Source of the DNA: Tricholomella constricta | Lineage: Eukaryota > Basidiomycota > Agaricomycetes > Agaricales > Lyophyllaceae | Direction: 5' to 3' | Length of the DNA stretch: 64,000 nucleotides | Assembly (NCBI GenBank): GCA_013368375.1 | Contig: JAACJP010000030.1 | Location: 434,001-498,000, forward strand | In this document: positions 1 through 8,396 of the stretch, piece after piece | Layout: each line of letters begins with the position of its first letter | How positions within the stretch are numbered: position 1 is the stretch's first letter | Translations under genes and position numbers: made by a program | Notes under the pieces: model-generated | Told to the model about the DNA's origin: nothing | The model's input: only the letters and a program-made list of their open reading frames with translations | The model's database searches: none

Positions 1-220
1 GCTCATATGGCCAACCGTCGGAAATGTTTGTTGCCCCTGATGGGGCGGTTGGCTCATATGGCCAACCGGAGGATATTGGTATAATTGGGGCTGCGAGCCC
101 ATGTAAGTTGGGGGCAGGGGCGCATTTTCCGCGCGCCCCTGCACTCCCTCCCCACTTGAACTCGGCCCCGGGTTCAAATTTTGCTGGTCGGTGCGGCTGT
201 CGCCGCCCCGAATCGCGTCG
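1..220 (-). CDS. Gypsy-A accessory ORF, N-terminal part (copy 1, cut by window start)
   Basis: On the minus strand this stretch encodes a Pro/Gln/Tyr-rich segment (PPTYMGSQPQLYQYPP) that is nearly identical to the start of the accessory ORF in copy 3 (60,530-61,030). It lies directly downstream of the integrase ORF in element orientation. Upstream of about 220 the two copies diverge because copy 1 has extra sequence. The function is unknown; see the copy 3 entries for the rest of the protein. The start codon is not evident: the frame meets TAA shortly upstream, so splicing, reinitiation or a non-ATG start would be needed. Confidence 0.55.
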
Positions 221-380
221 TTGCTGGAGGTTGGTACTTGGCTGGGGTACATGTTGGTTTGTGTTGAGAGGGTTGAAAATCGGTTGCGCGTCTAGCGCCA
301 AACATATTTAACCTTCTGTCATAACTTTTGATGGTTATGTAATTTTCCTGATCGCTGTGGTCACATGACCGCGCCACATT

Positions 381-2324
381 CTAGGTTCGTCGCGGTAATC
401 TCGACGCGCTCTTCACCCCTTGTAGTTCCAAGTAGCGATCCAGTGCCGCTAACTTGTTACAATTGGTGTGCGGCCAGGTGGTGTCTCCCAGGCTCCACCT
501 AACCTGATATTCCACAGTATTATTTTGGGTCCATCTATGGCCCAAAATGTCTTCTACAAACCATTCGTGATTATCCGGCGCCCCAAAATCGTAGGGCTCC
601 GGATGAGTTCTATTAGGGAACATTGTATCATTCGTTGCGTAGTATGGGCGCAACATCGATATATGAAATGTTGGATGTATCCGGCGCTCCATGAGTGCCG
701 TAGGTAATTCCAACGTATAGTTCGACGTGTCTGGCGTGGCCTTCAGCACTTTGTAGGGCCCGACGAATTTCGGGCACAATTTACGGGCGCGTCCCTTGGG
801 GAGGTTCAAGTTCTTGGTGGATAAATACACCAAGTCTCCCCCCTTTATTTCTGGACCAGCGGATCGGCGCCTGTTTGCCTCGCGCGTTTGAAATACGTGC
901 GCTTCGATTATAGCGTCATGCGCCTCCGCTATATTCTGCAATGCGCGTTCCGCATACTCTCGAATTCCCTTCGGTATTACGCTGTCTGAGCGTATCTCTT
1001 TCAACATGGACGGCATGTATCCACTATTCAGCTCAAATGGAGCGAACTTGGTGGTAGCCGATACGCTCGCATTTATCGCGAACTCAGCCATGGGTATACA
1101 ATCTACCCAATCCTTTTGGTCATGCCTCACAACGGCACGAAATATCTGGCCAATACTACGATTGGCTCGCTCCGTTTGTCCATCCGTCTGAGGATGGAAG
1201 GATGTCGACATTAGGAGCTTAGCTCCTAATAACTTATGTAGTTCGCGCCACCAGCGTGACGTAAACTTAGAGTCTCGATCGCTTACGATCAAGCTTGGCA
1301 GGCCATGGAGCCTGACGATCTCCCGTAAGTATACCCATGATAATTGAGCTGCTGTCATCGTCGTATGTATGGGTATCATATGCACCATACTCGTCATACG
1401 ACAAATTACTACCCATAGGTAATTATATCCCTTTGATTCTGGAAATGGACCGATAAAGTCCATTCCGATAGAATCCCAAGGCTTAGTTGGTACTGGCAGG
1501 GAGTGTAGTTTCCCTGACGGTTTTTGATTCGACGTCTTGATCTGCTGGCAGTACTCGCACGTTTTACAAAACGTACGCACGGTCGTGGCTAGTGATGGCC
1601 ACCAATACCATCGTCGAATATATTCAGTAGTCCGTTCGGCACCGAAATGGCCCATAGTTTTATGGGCTTGCTCAATAATTGTGGTGATGAGCTCGGGTTC
1701 TCGCGGTATGCATAGAACGCTATCATTTATAGCGTTCGTGGTCCAAATGAGATTGTCTTTCGTGGTGAACGTACGAAAGTCCATGGGGTTAGCGAGAATA
1801 ACTGAAAATAGTTTATCCTTTGGGTATCCAAGGATAACGTCGTGACGGATCTTTTCATCCGTTTTGTCTGGGGGAGGAGAAACTGTGTCCCTCCCGAGGA
1901 CAATATCTCCGACCGTACGTTCCCGTTCGGTTGGACTCATGCTTTTCTGAGGGTGTGACGATGTTCCGGATGCGGTACTTGGTGCCGCAGCCTCCATTAT
2001 CTGAGCCTCGACATCTCGATCCTCCTGGCGTTCTTGAAGACGCTTGCTTCGACGTATTTCTACGTCTTTCATCGCTCGAATCTCAACTACTTTTTCCACG
2101 ATTTCATGGTATCGTGGTACTGGTAGATCTTCACCAGTAGGATCGATTCTAGCATCAGCAGCTACGAAGTCGTGGACGTCGTAACGATCTTGATGGTTAT
2201 CGCTCTCGAAGTATCGCGATAGACAGTCGGCGACTTTGTTCAGTTCGCCTTTCACATAGGTTATGTCGAAGTTAAATCGCGACATGTATTCCATCCATCG
2301 ACGCTGCCTAGGTGATAAATTCAC
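381..2324 (-). CDS. Gypsy-A pol: RNase H C-terminus, integrase and chromodomain
   Basis: Integrase inserts the element cDNA into the host genome. The ORF begins directly after an in-frame TAG inside RNase H (next codons V-N-L-S-P-R-Q). Its first 50 residues are the RNase H tail (WMEYMSRFNFDITYVKG). A HHCC zinc-binding region follows (H...H...CKTCEYC), then the DDE core with Asp in MDFIGPFPES, Asp in SDRDSKF and Glu in DGQTERAN. The C-terminus carries a chromodomain-like segment (EYQVRWSLGDTTW). The GTG at the frame start is only the first possible codon after the stop; native translation would continue from RT. The catalytic triad is intact in this copy. Confidence 0.9.
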   Translation of the reverse strand: MNLSPRQRRWMEYMSRFNFDITYVKGELNKVADCLSRYFESDNHQDRYDVHDFVAADARIDPTGEDLPVPRYHEIVEKVVEIRAMKDVEIRRSKRLQERQEDRDVEAQIMEAAAPSTASGTSSHPQKSMSPTERERTVGDIVLGRDTVSPPPDKTDEKIRHDVILGYPKDKLFSVILANPMDFRTFTTKDNLIWTTNAINDSVLCIPREPELITTIIEQAHKTMGHFGAERTTEYIRRWYWWPSLATTVRTFCKTCEYCQQIKTSNQKPSGKLHSLPVPTKPWDSIGMDFIGPFPESKGYNYLWVVICRMTSMVHMIPIHTTMTAAQLSWVYLREIVRLHGLPSLIVSDRDSKFTSRWWRELHKLLGAKLLMSTSFHPQTDGQTERANRSIGQIFRAVVRHDQKDWVDCIPMAEFAINASVSATTKFAPFELNSGYMPSMLKEIRSDSVIPKGIREYAERALQNIAEAHDAIIEAHVFQTREANRRRSAGPEIKGGDLVYLSTKNLNLPKGRARKLCPKFVGPYKVLKATPDTSNYTLELPTALMERRIHPTFHISMLRPYYATNDTMFPNRTHPEPYDFGAPDNHEWFVEDILGHRWTQNNTVEYQVRWSLGDTTWPHTNCNKLAALDRYLELQGVKSASRLPRRT

Positions 2325-4277
2325 CTAGGTCTTAAAGAATTCGAGGGCTTTATGGTCGGTAATGATGTGGATTTTATAGCCCACAAGTTTATCCTCCCAC
2401 TTAAGTAATGCTTCGAGAATAGCTAAGGTCTCGAGTTCATGCACAGCATAATTCTGCTGTGCATTAGTGAATTTTTTGGACATGAATCCAGCCGGCTGGG
2501 CTTGGATCCATGTAGGTCCTTGTCCATACATCGCACCGACGCCTGATTTGGAGGCGTCACAGATAATCCAAATTGGTTCGCCTGTCTTCGGTTGAATCGG
2601 CCGAATAATTGGTGTTGTGCAGCATATATGCTTTATCATTTCAAAGCATCGCTGATGAATTGGTCTCCAATAAAATGGCGACCCATTCTCGGTCATCGCC
2701 ATTAGTGGACCAGTGTATGCAGATATATCTGGGAGAAACTGTCCCAGATAGTTAACAAGTCCAACGAATCGTTGGATATCGTTGTAATTCCGTGGTATCC
2801 TCCAGTCACGGATCCGTGCCAGTTTGTCGGCGTCAGGGTGAATTCCTTGGTCGTCAATAATATGACCAAGGCAATCAACGCGATCCGAATACAATTCGCA
2901 TTTCTTCCATTTAAGGTAGAGTGATTGTTCGCGTAATCGTTCGAACACAACTCGCAAGTGGTCTTCATGTTCCTCAATAGAGTTCGAGAATATGAATATA
3001 TCGTCCAAGTATACATGCATGAACTTCCCAATGACGTCCCGAAAGATGGACGTCATTAATCGTTGAAATGTCGCGGGAGCATTACAGTCCCCGATTTGCA
3101 TGATGTTACTGATGTATGTTCCCGCTATCGTTGCGAAGGCGGTCTTATGTACATCTTTTTCAAGGATGCGTACTTGTTCATACGCATCCGTTAAGTCAAT
3201 TTTGGACCGTATTTTTCCCCTAGCGACATCTTCGCGAATAACTTCCTGGTCTGGCAAGGGCGTAACGTCCTTGATCGTGTTATCGTTACGCTGGCGTGCG
3301 TCCAAGGGTGTTCTCAGGGAGCCGTCTTTTTTCGGGATACATAGCAGCGGCGCTGCTTGCTTCACCGAACGAGGCTCCCACCATTTAGAATCCGTATACC
3401 GATTGACCTTCGCATAGAATTCCTCGCGAAGGGACATTGGGCACCTCGGCGCGTGGTACTGGTACTGTTTCTCATCATCGACGAGAGTAATCTCGTGATT
3501 GACTTCCCGCCAGGGTGGTAGCTGTTGTTTCGTACCACCCACCATATCTTCGAATTTGTCATGCCATTGCTGGCGAAGTCGTGGATAATCTTCCGCGGTA
3601 AGGCCTCCATTGGGTGCCTTACCTTTTCCGTTCACCGTTCTTGCAGCGCGAATGTGCGCTGTGTCTTTATTGCTAGGTTTAACATCAAACCTAGCTCGTA
3701 GTTTTACGAGAGCAAAGTCACTCTCATCCTTCACTGGTAACCGATACAACGGCCGTTTAGCCCGTTGTATATTCACCAGAAAATTCATTTCCGTTGGCTC
3801 CGATACTTCCTCAGGCCGTGGATTTCGGTACGCTTGTCCTCGCGTGCCTACATTTCTTCCTTCGTGAGCCCGCATTGACGCTATTACTGCGTTCCATTCT
3901 TGCGGCATCCGTGGGTCGAACATCCACTCATATTGTGGATGTGGATTTGGTCTATCCCAAAATGATCGATTACTCGTATTCGTATACGGCTCTGATTCCG
4001 TATCCTTGTCGGCCCCGCTCGTCTTACGCGCTTCATTATCGCGCTGATGTTCTTCGCATGGCTCGTCAACCTGTGCTCGTTCGTTCGAAGGCTCGTTTTT
4101 TGCCTTCTGCTGTCGTCGTTGGGGTTTTCTCTTCTTCGGAGGTGGCTTATCCCCCTCCTTAAGAGTTTCTTGAAACTCTTCCTCGGATAATAGAAGTGCT
4201 GGATGATCCTTCGGTAGGCTGTTTATCGGCCTACCCTCATTATCAGGATCATCGTCATCTTCTACTGTTACTTTTAG
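2325..4277 (-). CDS. Gypsy-A pol: reverse transcriptase and RNase H N-terminus
   Basis: The frame is open from the codon after the gag TGA (4,278-4,280) to a TAG at 2,325-2,327, so it extends well above the first ATG at 3,923. The N-terminal 120 codons are charged and low in complexity. RT motifs follow: IPKKDGSLRTPLDARQRN, KIDLTDAYEQVRI, the YLDD catalytic box in MHVYLDDIFIFS, then an RNase H start with the catalytic Asp in IWIICDASKSGVGA and ITDHKALEFF. The ORF stops two residues later (KT-stop), inside RNase H. The same TAG occurs in copy 2 at 47,652-47,654, so it is not a private mutation of this copy. Confidence 0.9.
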   Translation of the reverse strand, partial: LKVTVEDDDDPDNEGRPINSLPKDHPALLLSEEEFQETLKEGDKPPPKKRKPQRRQQKAKNEPSNERAQVDEPCEEHQRDNEARKTSGADKDTESEPYTNTSNRSFWDRPNPHPQYEWMFDPRMPQEWNAVIASMRAHEGRNVGTRGQAYRNPRPEEVSEPTEMNFLVNIQRAKRPLYRLPVKDESDFALVKLRARFDVKPSNKDTAHIRAARTVNGKGKAPNGGLTAEDYPRLRQQWHDKFEDMVGGTKQQLPPWREVNHEITLVDDEKQYQYHAPRCPMSLREEFYAKVNRYTDSKWWEPRSVKQAAPLLCIPKKDGSLRTPLDARQRNDNTIKDVTPLPDQEVIREDVARGKIRSKIDLTDAYEQVRILEKDVHKTAFATIAGTYISNIMQIGDCNAPATFQRLMTSIFRDVIGKFMHVYLDDIFIFSNSIEEHEDHLRVVFERLREQSLYLKWKKCELYSDRVDCLGHIIDDQGIHPDADKLARIRDWRIPRNYNDIQRFVGLVNYLGQFLPDISAYTGPLMAMTENGSPFYWRPIHQRCFEMIKHICCTTPIIRPIQPKTGEPIWIICDASKSGVGAMYGQGPTWIQAQPAGFMSKKFTNAQQNYAVHELETLAILEALLKWEDKLVGYKIHIITDHKALEFFKT

Positions 4278-4280
4278 TCA
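4213..4280 (-). promoter_or_regulatory. Candidate stop-codon readthrough site between Gypsy-A gag-PR and pol
   Basis: TGA (4,280-4,278) is followed by CTA AAA in copy 1 and CTC AAA in copy 3 (62,389-62,384). UGA-CUA is a known leaky context in several viral and cellular genes. Both copies can form a 7-bp hairpin about 43 nt downstream: arms GGTAGGC/GCCTACC at 4,213-4,235 in copy 1 and 62,322-62,344 in copy 3, with one loop change. Gag-PR and pol are in the same frame, so readthrough would give Gag-Pol without frameshifting. That the stop is used this way is inference. Confidence 0.45.
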
Positions 4281-6530
4281 TTCTCTTCGTTTCTCCAATG
4301 ACCGATGGCGTCTAGCTCGGCCATCGGTATCCTCCATTTTTACCTTAGTCGCTGGTATAGCGACTCCATTGACGACAACTTTGTCACGGTTAAAGTCCAG
4401 CACGACGTTATTTGCGCGCATAAACGGCGTGCCTATAATCACGTCGTATCGATCAAAGTTAGCAAGGTCCATGTAAACCTTGCCTTTAAACCCTGGCAGA
4501 GCGGCTTCCACCGTCGTACCAAAGTTTACTGTGGCCCGACTTCCTTTAGTCCCGAGCTGGAGGATTAATGGATCCTCCAGCGGAAATACTCGAATATCGG
4601 CCACTTGAGCGAATGACGGCGTAAGTCCGGTAGTTGTACTCCCGGAATCCCAAAGGGTCCAAGCCTCATGTCCACCTACGTTAATGTAGGTGACAAGGCA
4701 CTCCTTGTCCTTTATCGGAACTACGGGACGAGCAATTTTGTCCCTCCCCGTCCGCACTTTAACTTTGCGAACTGGTGGTTTATCATTGCGTTCTTCTGAC
4801 GCAATTACTTCTGTCATTGCAAACATACGCTCGGTCTCATCGTCCCGAGCATAGTATTCATTTTCGTAGACCTCCATGTCTACGAACTCATCGCCTTCGT
4901 CTTCATTGTCCGCCTCTGTATCATGGCGTCCATTGTCTCGTCCGTCCGGGTCCTCGGGAGACGTGTCTTCATCGTCCGCCTCACTTGCCGCGTCAGGTGC
5001 CGCTGTACGTGCGGCCCTTAGGAACGCTCGCTGTTTCTTGGGCTGTTTGCAATCTTTTGCAAAATGCCCTAGTTTTCCACAATTAAAGCACACTTCCCCC
5101 GGAGGGTGGTTGTGATGATCGTGGTTTTTAGGTTGATCGTAACGCGGACGATCTCCTGTCTTCATCGCTGGTTTTTCGACGTGGGGCTTTTGCTCTCCAC
5201 GTCCAGGTTGATCCTGATACGCTGGCTTGACATATGGCTTTTCATTTACTGCGCCATACACCCGTCGAGGCCTGTTGAAATTATTGTGTGGAGTGTTTAC
5301 TCGCCCCTCATCTGGTTTCCGCATTTGGCTCGGTTGACTTCGCTGAGCGGTTATGGTCCGCTCAAAGTAATCAGCCGTTTTCTGGGTGGCTTGAAGTGCT
5401 AGGCCCACCGCTAAGAACTCTTGGGCTGTATTGATTTCGGGTGATAGCCCGTCATCGAATAATGCCTTCCGCATATCGCGCGGAAGTGTTTTGAGAAATT
5501 TCTCCAGGAACGTCCAATCATCCGTTCTTGCTGCCATGTTCATGGCATGATCCACAAGGTCGTCATACAGACCTTGTATGCCTTTGCTCGCCGAATAGGT
5601 AACGGCGTTAAAGTCGTTACGAGCATCCTGCATGGTTGAAGGCAGCACGAACCGATCGTACAGCCCTAGTATGACGTCTTCAAACGTCCAGGACTGCTTT
5701 TCGCGGTTCACATGGATAACATGGCGATTGTACCATTTCCGAGCTTCACCATCAAGGAACTCGGATGTTATCAGAACGCGCTCTTGGTCGCGTTCTGCTC
5801 CTCCAAACTGGCTCACGGCTAGCATCACGACAAGGCTGGCTAGCCATTCTTCCAATTCGCCAAACTTGGCACTTCCACTATAAGTGCCTACGGACTTTGA
5901 GTCCGCACGACGAGATTTCATACCATCAGGGAGCGATAGGCGTACAGCCAGTCGCTCGTGTATCAGTTGATGCAACCGTTCGTGCATCTTAGTTTTATGC
6001 TGCTCTCCAGCAGCATGTATTCCGTCCGCAATTGATTGACTCCTGCGAATCGGGTCAGGCATTGAGTAGCCTCGACTTTGAAATCGAGGCTGAGCATGTG
6101 AAGTGGGTTCACTTATACGAACCCGCATGTCTTGACGGCCGTTAGCCGTCGCCGTCGTATTATGTTTTCCGACGGCCCCATTTCCCAGTCCACCATCCGA
6201 ACCTTGAGTTTGCGAGGCCCATTGCCTCGCCATCTCATCTACGGGCATATGTCCTTCGAAGACGACTCCTTGATCATCATAATTCGTGAACTTGCTCCGT
6301 GATAAATCAGCGTTTCTCAAACGCTGATATGCGACTCGGTTGTTCCAATCTTTCGCTAATGGAACACGGCCATCCTTCGCATCCATAGGTACTTGAATAG
6401 CTGGCGCGCTTTCGTCGCCAGCTGCTTGCGTGGTTGTATACTTACGTTCCGTGGGTGGGTCTAACGTAGACTCACTAACAGGGGCCCATTTGGATCCCTG
6501 TGGTTGCGCAAGATGCTCTTCACGAGTCAT
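4278..6530 (-). CDS. Gypsy-A gag and aspartic protease
   Basis: A 750-residue ORF. Residues of roughly 220-390 form a retrotransposon capsid-like region (GELEEWLASLVVML, WTFEDVILGLYDRFV). A CCHC zinc knuckle, CFNCGKLGHFAKDC, sits near residues 479-492 and would bind the element RNA. An acidic linker is followed by a retropepsin domain with DSGSTTTGL near residue 628 and a later VIIGTPFM. The ORF ends in TGA directly followed by CTA, and pol continues in the same frame. Upstream of the ATG at 6,530 the frame stays open to the TGA at 6,591, so the ATG may not be the only start. Confidence 0.88.
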   Translation of the reverse strand: MTREEHLAQPQGSKWAPVSESTLDPPTERKYTTTQAAGDESAPAIQVPMDAKDGRVPLAKDWNNRVAYQRLRNADLSRSKFTNYDDQGVVFEGHMPVDEMARQWASQTQGSDGGLGNGAVGKHNTTATANGRQDMRVRISEPTSHAQPRFQSRGYSMPDPIRRSQSIADGIHAAGEQHKTKMHERLHQLIHERLAVRLSLPDGMKSRRADSKSVGTYSGSAKFGELEEWLASLVVMLAVSQFGGAERDQERVLITSEFLDGEARKWYNRHVIHVNREKQSWTFEDVILGLYDRFVLPSTMQDARNDFNAVTYSASKGIQGLYDDLVDHAMNMAARTDDWTFLEKFLKTLPRDMRKALFDDGLSPEINTAQEFLAVGLALQATQKTADYFERTITAQRSQPSQMRKPDEGRVNTPHNNFNRPRRVYGAVNEKPYVKPAYQDQPGRGEQKPHVEKPAMKTGDRPRYDQPKNHDHHNHPPGEVCFNCGKLGHFAKDCKQPKKQRAFLRAARTAAPDAASEADDEDTSPEDPDGRDNGRHDTEADNEDEGDEFVDMEVYENEYYARDDETERMFAMTEVIASEERNDKPPVRKVKVRTGRDKIARPVVPIKDKECLVTYINVGGHEAWTLWDSGSTTTGLTPSFAQVADIRVFPLEDPLILQLGTKGSRATVNFGTTVEAALPGFKGKVYMDLANFDRYDVIIGTPFMRANNVVLDFNRDKVVVNGVAIPATKVKMEDTDGRARRHRSLEKRRE

Positions 6531-6590
6531 TCTTTCGCGCTTCGCTGCCGCAGACCGACGACGATAATCGTCGTCAGATTCTCCTAACTG

Positions 6591-7442
6591 TCACGCTTGA
6601 TGCAGCGCCGATACTGCCATGGCAGCCTCATCAAGAGGCTGTTTCGATCCGGCAGCCACTGCTTGAGGAGTGAAGAGGTCATCCCAACGACCTTTTCCTT
6701 TGTTGAACGAGGCTTTCTTAGGTACAGGCGTCCCAGCGATCGAGCTGACTGCTGAATTCGAAGTTCCCTTAGGGTACTTCTTCCTGTATTCTGTAACTAC
6801 TACGGACAGCGCTTCCAAGTATCGGTCGGCATATGCTTGTGCGACCATTTCTCCAACGGATTGTGCTCCGGTAGATCGCAGAACGAGCCTATCCGCTCGT
6901 TCCTCCAGTCGCCTTCGCCGATGCTCGCTAACCACATCGGTGGTGTCCCAGAATTGCTTCACTTGAAGCGCAAGCAATTCCCTTTCGCTGGCCTCTTCTT
7001 CATTAGCCTCGGGGTCGGACAAGTCGTCTTCGTCCGACTCCATCTTGACTATGCTCAGGGTGGACGCCCCGAACACTCTATTTGACAGACGGCTGTCTGG
7101 CCATCTGCTTCCCGCCGTGGGGCCAGGTCGATGTGACCTGGCCAATTCGTCGGCCAAGCTCCCAGGCACATTGGTGCTTGCTATTGGCCAGAGTTCCTCC
7201 GATTCTACTCCTAGTGTATTCTGCGCTGGTGAACTTTGTCCACCAGCGACTGATCCGACTTCCACTGGTTGCAGTGGAAGTTGTGATGGAGGATGCGCTG
7301 TGAGCGCATCCTCGAGGACCGGAGTTCGGCTCTTTTCGGATGTGGGAGTTGTTGTCATCGGGTCTCGGTCTCGTTGGTTCTTTTTGATGATGGGTGTTCC
7401 AAATGGAATGTGGGTCTGCGTAACGTCGTGGGTACGCAGCAA
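6591..7442 (-). CDS. Gypsy-A N-terminal ORF upstream of gag
   Basis: A 283-codon frame on the minus strand, in phase with gag and separated from it by TGA (6,591-6,593) and 20 codons. The start marked here is the first candidate codon after an upstream stop; an ATG lies at nearly the same place. The protein is low in complexity, Ser/Pro/Thr-rich at the N-terminus and acidic near the middle, with a basic helical stretch (RRRRLEERADRLVLRST). It has no recognisable catalytic motif. It may be the N-terminal part of an ancestral Gag whose reading is now interrupted, or a separate protein. Neither other copy in the window covers this region. Confidence 0.5.
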   Translation of the reverse strand: MLRTHDVTQTHIPFGTPIIKKNQRDRDPMTTTPTSEKSRTPVLEDALTAHPPSQLPLQPVEVGSVAGGQSSPAQNTLGVESEELWPIASTNVPGSLADELARSHRPGPTAGSRWPDSRLSNRVFGASTLSIVKMESDEDDLSDPEANEEEASERELLALQVKQFWDTTDVVSEHRRRRLEERADRLVLRSTGAQSVGEMVAQAYADRYLEALSVVVTEYRKKYPKGTSNSAVSSIAGTPVPKKASFNKGKGRWDDLFTPQAVAAGSKQPLDEAAMAVSALHQA

Positions 7443-8009
7443 TAGAAAGCAAGGTAGCTTAAAAAAATGTAACGGGGTTACAGAATTTGGGGACCTTGTT
7501 GTTCACACTAGACGTAAGCTTGACAAGTCTGTCGATTGCTACGTATAGGTGTACAAGGTTGTTTATACTTAATTAATGTAATGAATTAAATAGGCAACAC
7601 CAGAAGGTGTTGCCAAACAATAGCGTAATCGTCTCGATAAGATACGATTAGATAACCAAGATTAGATAAGATAGTGGGCGTCCTTACACGAAAGTACTTA
7701 CATGTTCTCCCCCACCCTCGCCTCACTCACCCCCCCCCCCCCAGTAATCTAGAACCATAGCGGCACACGACACTTGACCTCACTGACACACCAAACGCTA
7801 AACCAGCTCCATCTCGGTCTGAGTGCACAGTCGTGCTGCTCGCTTCACCACCCACCCGCTCTGCGGGACATCGTCGCGACAAAACGACTCCAGCAAAGCC
7901 CCGTGAGCCCGATCTACAACGGTGTTGGATACGCCGACCCGCCCTTTCTCCGCTTAACGGGGGGGTGGGATTCCGGGACTCCCGTAGCATGTACATACCT
8001 GTGTACCAT
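7443..8009. other. Gypsy-A 5' region and unresolved flank
   Basis: No gene is seen. 7,590-7,612 holds a hairpin (GGCAACACC/GGTGTTGCC around AGAA) just inside the LTR edge at about 7,623, where a primer-binding site would lie. Homology to the copy 3 LTR ends near 7,690. A run of 13 or more C at about 7,730-7,742 follows and may be a breakpoint or an assembly weak point. 7,743-8,004 is anonymous, GC-rich flank of the Gypsy-B insertion. ACCAT at 8,005-8,009 is the left target-site duplication. Confidence 0.5.
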
Positions 8010-8367
8010 TGTCACGAACGTCCCTAACGACCACCCCTAAAGTCACACCCACTACGCTTTCCCACGCACGTCCGCCGTACATATATGACACCACTTTCTT
8101 TTCGGACACCTTACCTCGATATTACCATTTGTTACGACTAGTTCCCGTTCCCGTTTCTTATTCTCTCTTACTCTCTCGGTTTACTCAGCTCCGCAATTGT
8201 ATCACTTGTGCTCAATTCGTTCGAATAAGCTCCGGTGAACATCCTCGTCAACGCTCACGACCTCCGATTACCCTATCGGAGCCCGTCTTCCTTGACGACG
8301 TCAGGCCTGTCCGCTTCGGTGGTCTCGGAATAACTCCGCAACCAGCGTGCTACGCAAGGTCCTAACA
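8010..8367 (+). repeat. Gypsy-B copy 1, 5' LTR
   Basis: 358 bp, starts TGTCACGAAC and ends CCTAACA. It contains an ATATATGA box near 8,090 that could serve as the promoter of the genomic RNA. Compared with the 3' LTR it keeps CG at all four differing positions, so the 3' LTR has lost CpG sites and this one has not. Confidence 0.95.
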
Positions 8368-8396
8368 TAATATCGAGGTCCTCCCACCCACCGGAC

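Larger units (their letters stand above)
1..7690 (-). mobile_element. Gypsy-A copy 1, Ty3/gypsy chromodomain LTR retrotransposon (3' end outside window)
   Basis: Coding order on the minus strand is an N-terminal ORF, gag with zinc knuckle, aspartic protease, RT, RNase H, integrase and chromodomain, the order of Ty3/gypsy chromoviruses. From 7,442 to 381 all four ORFs are in the same frame, so the element is one open frame of about 2,354 codons broken by three stops (6,591, 4,278, 2,325). At 7,623-7,690 a stretch matches the LTR edge of copy 3 at 57,765-57,830 and is taken as the U5 edge of the 5' LTR. The rest of that LTR is not recognisable. The 3' LTR lies outside the window. Copies 2 and 3 are at 34,009-49,059 and 57,765-64,000, in the same orientation. 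Confidence 0.85.

Noticed and set aside
8009..8365. 118-codon ORFs at 8,009 and 18,117 that look like duplicated genes
   Set aside because: They lie exactly within the two Gypsy-B LTRs and are chance open frames in the repeat.
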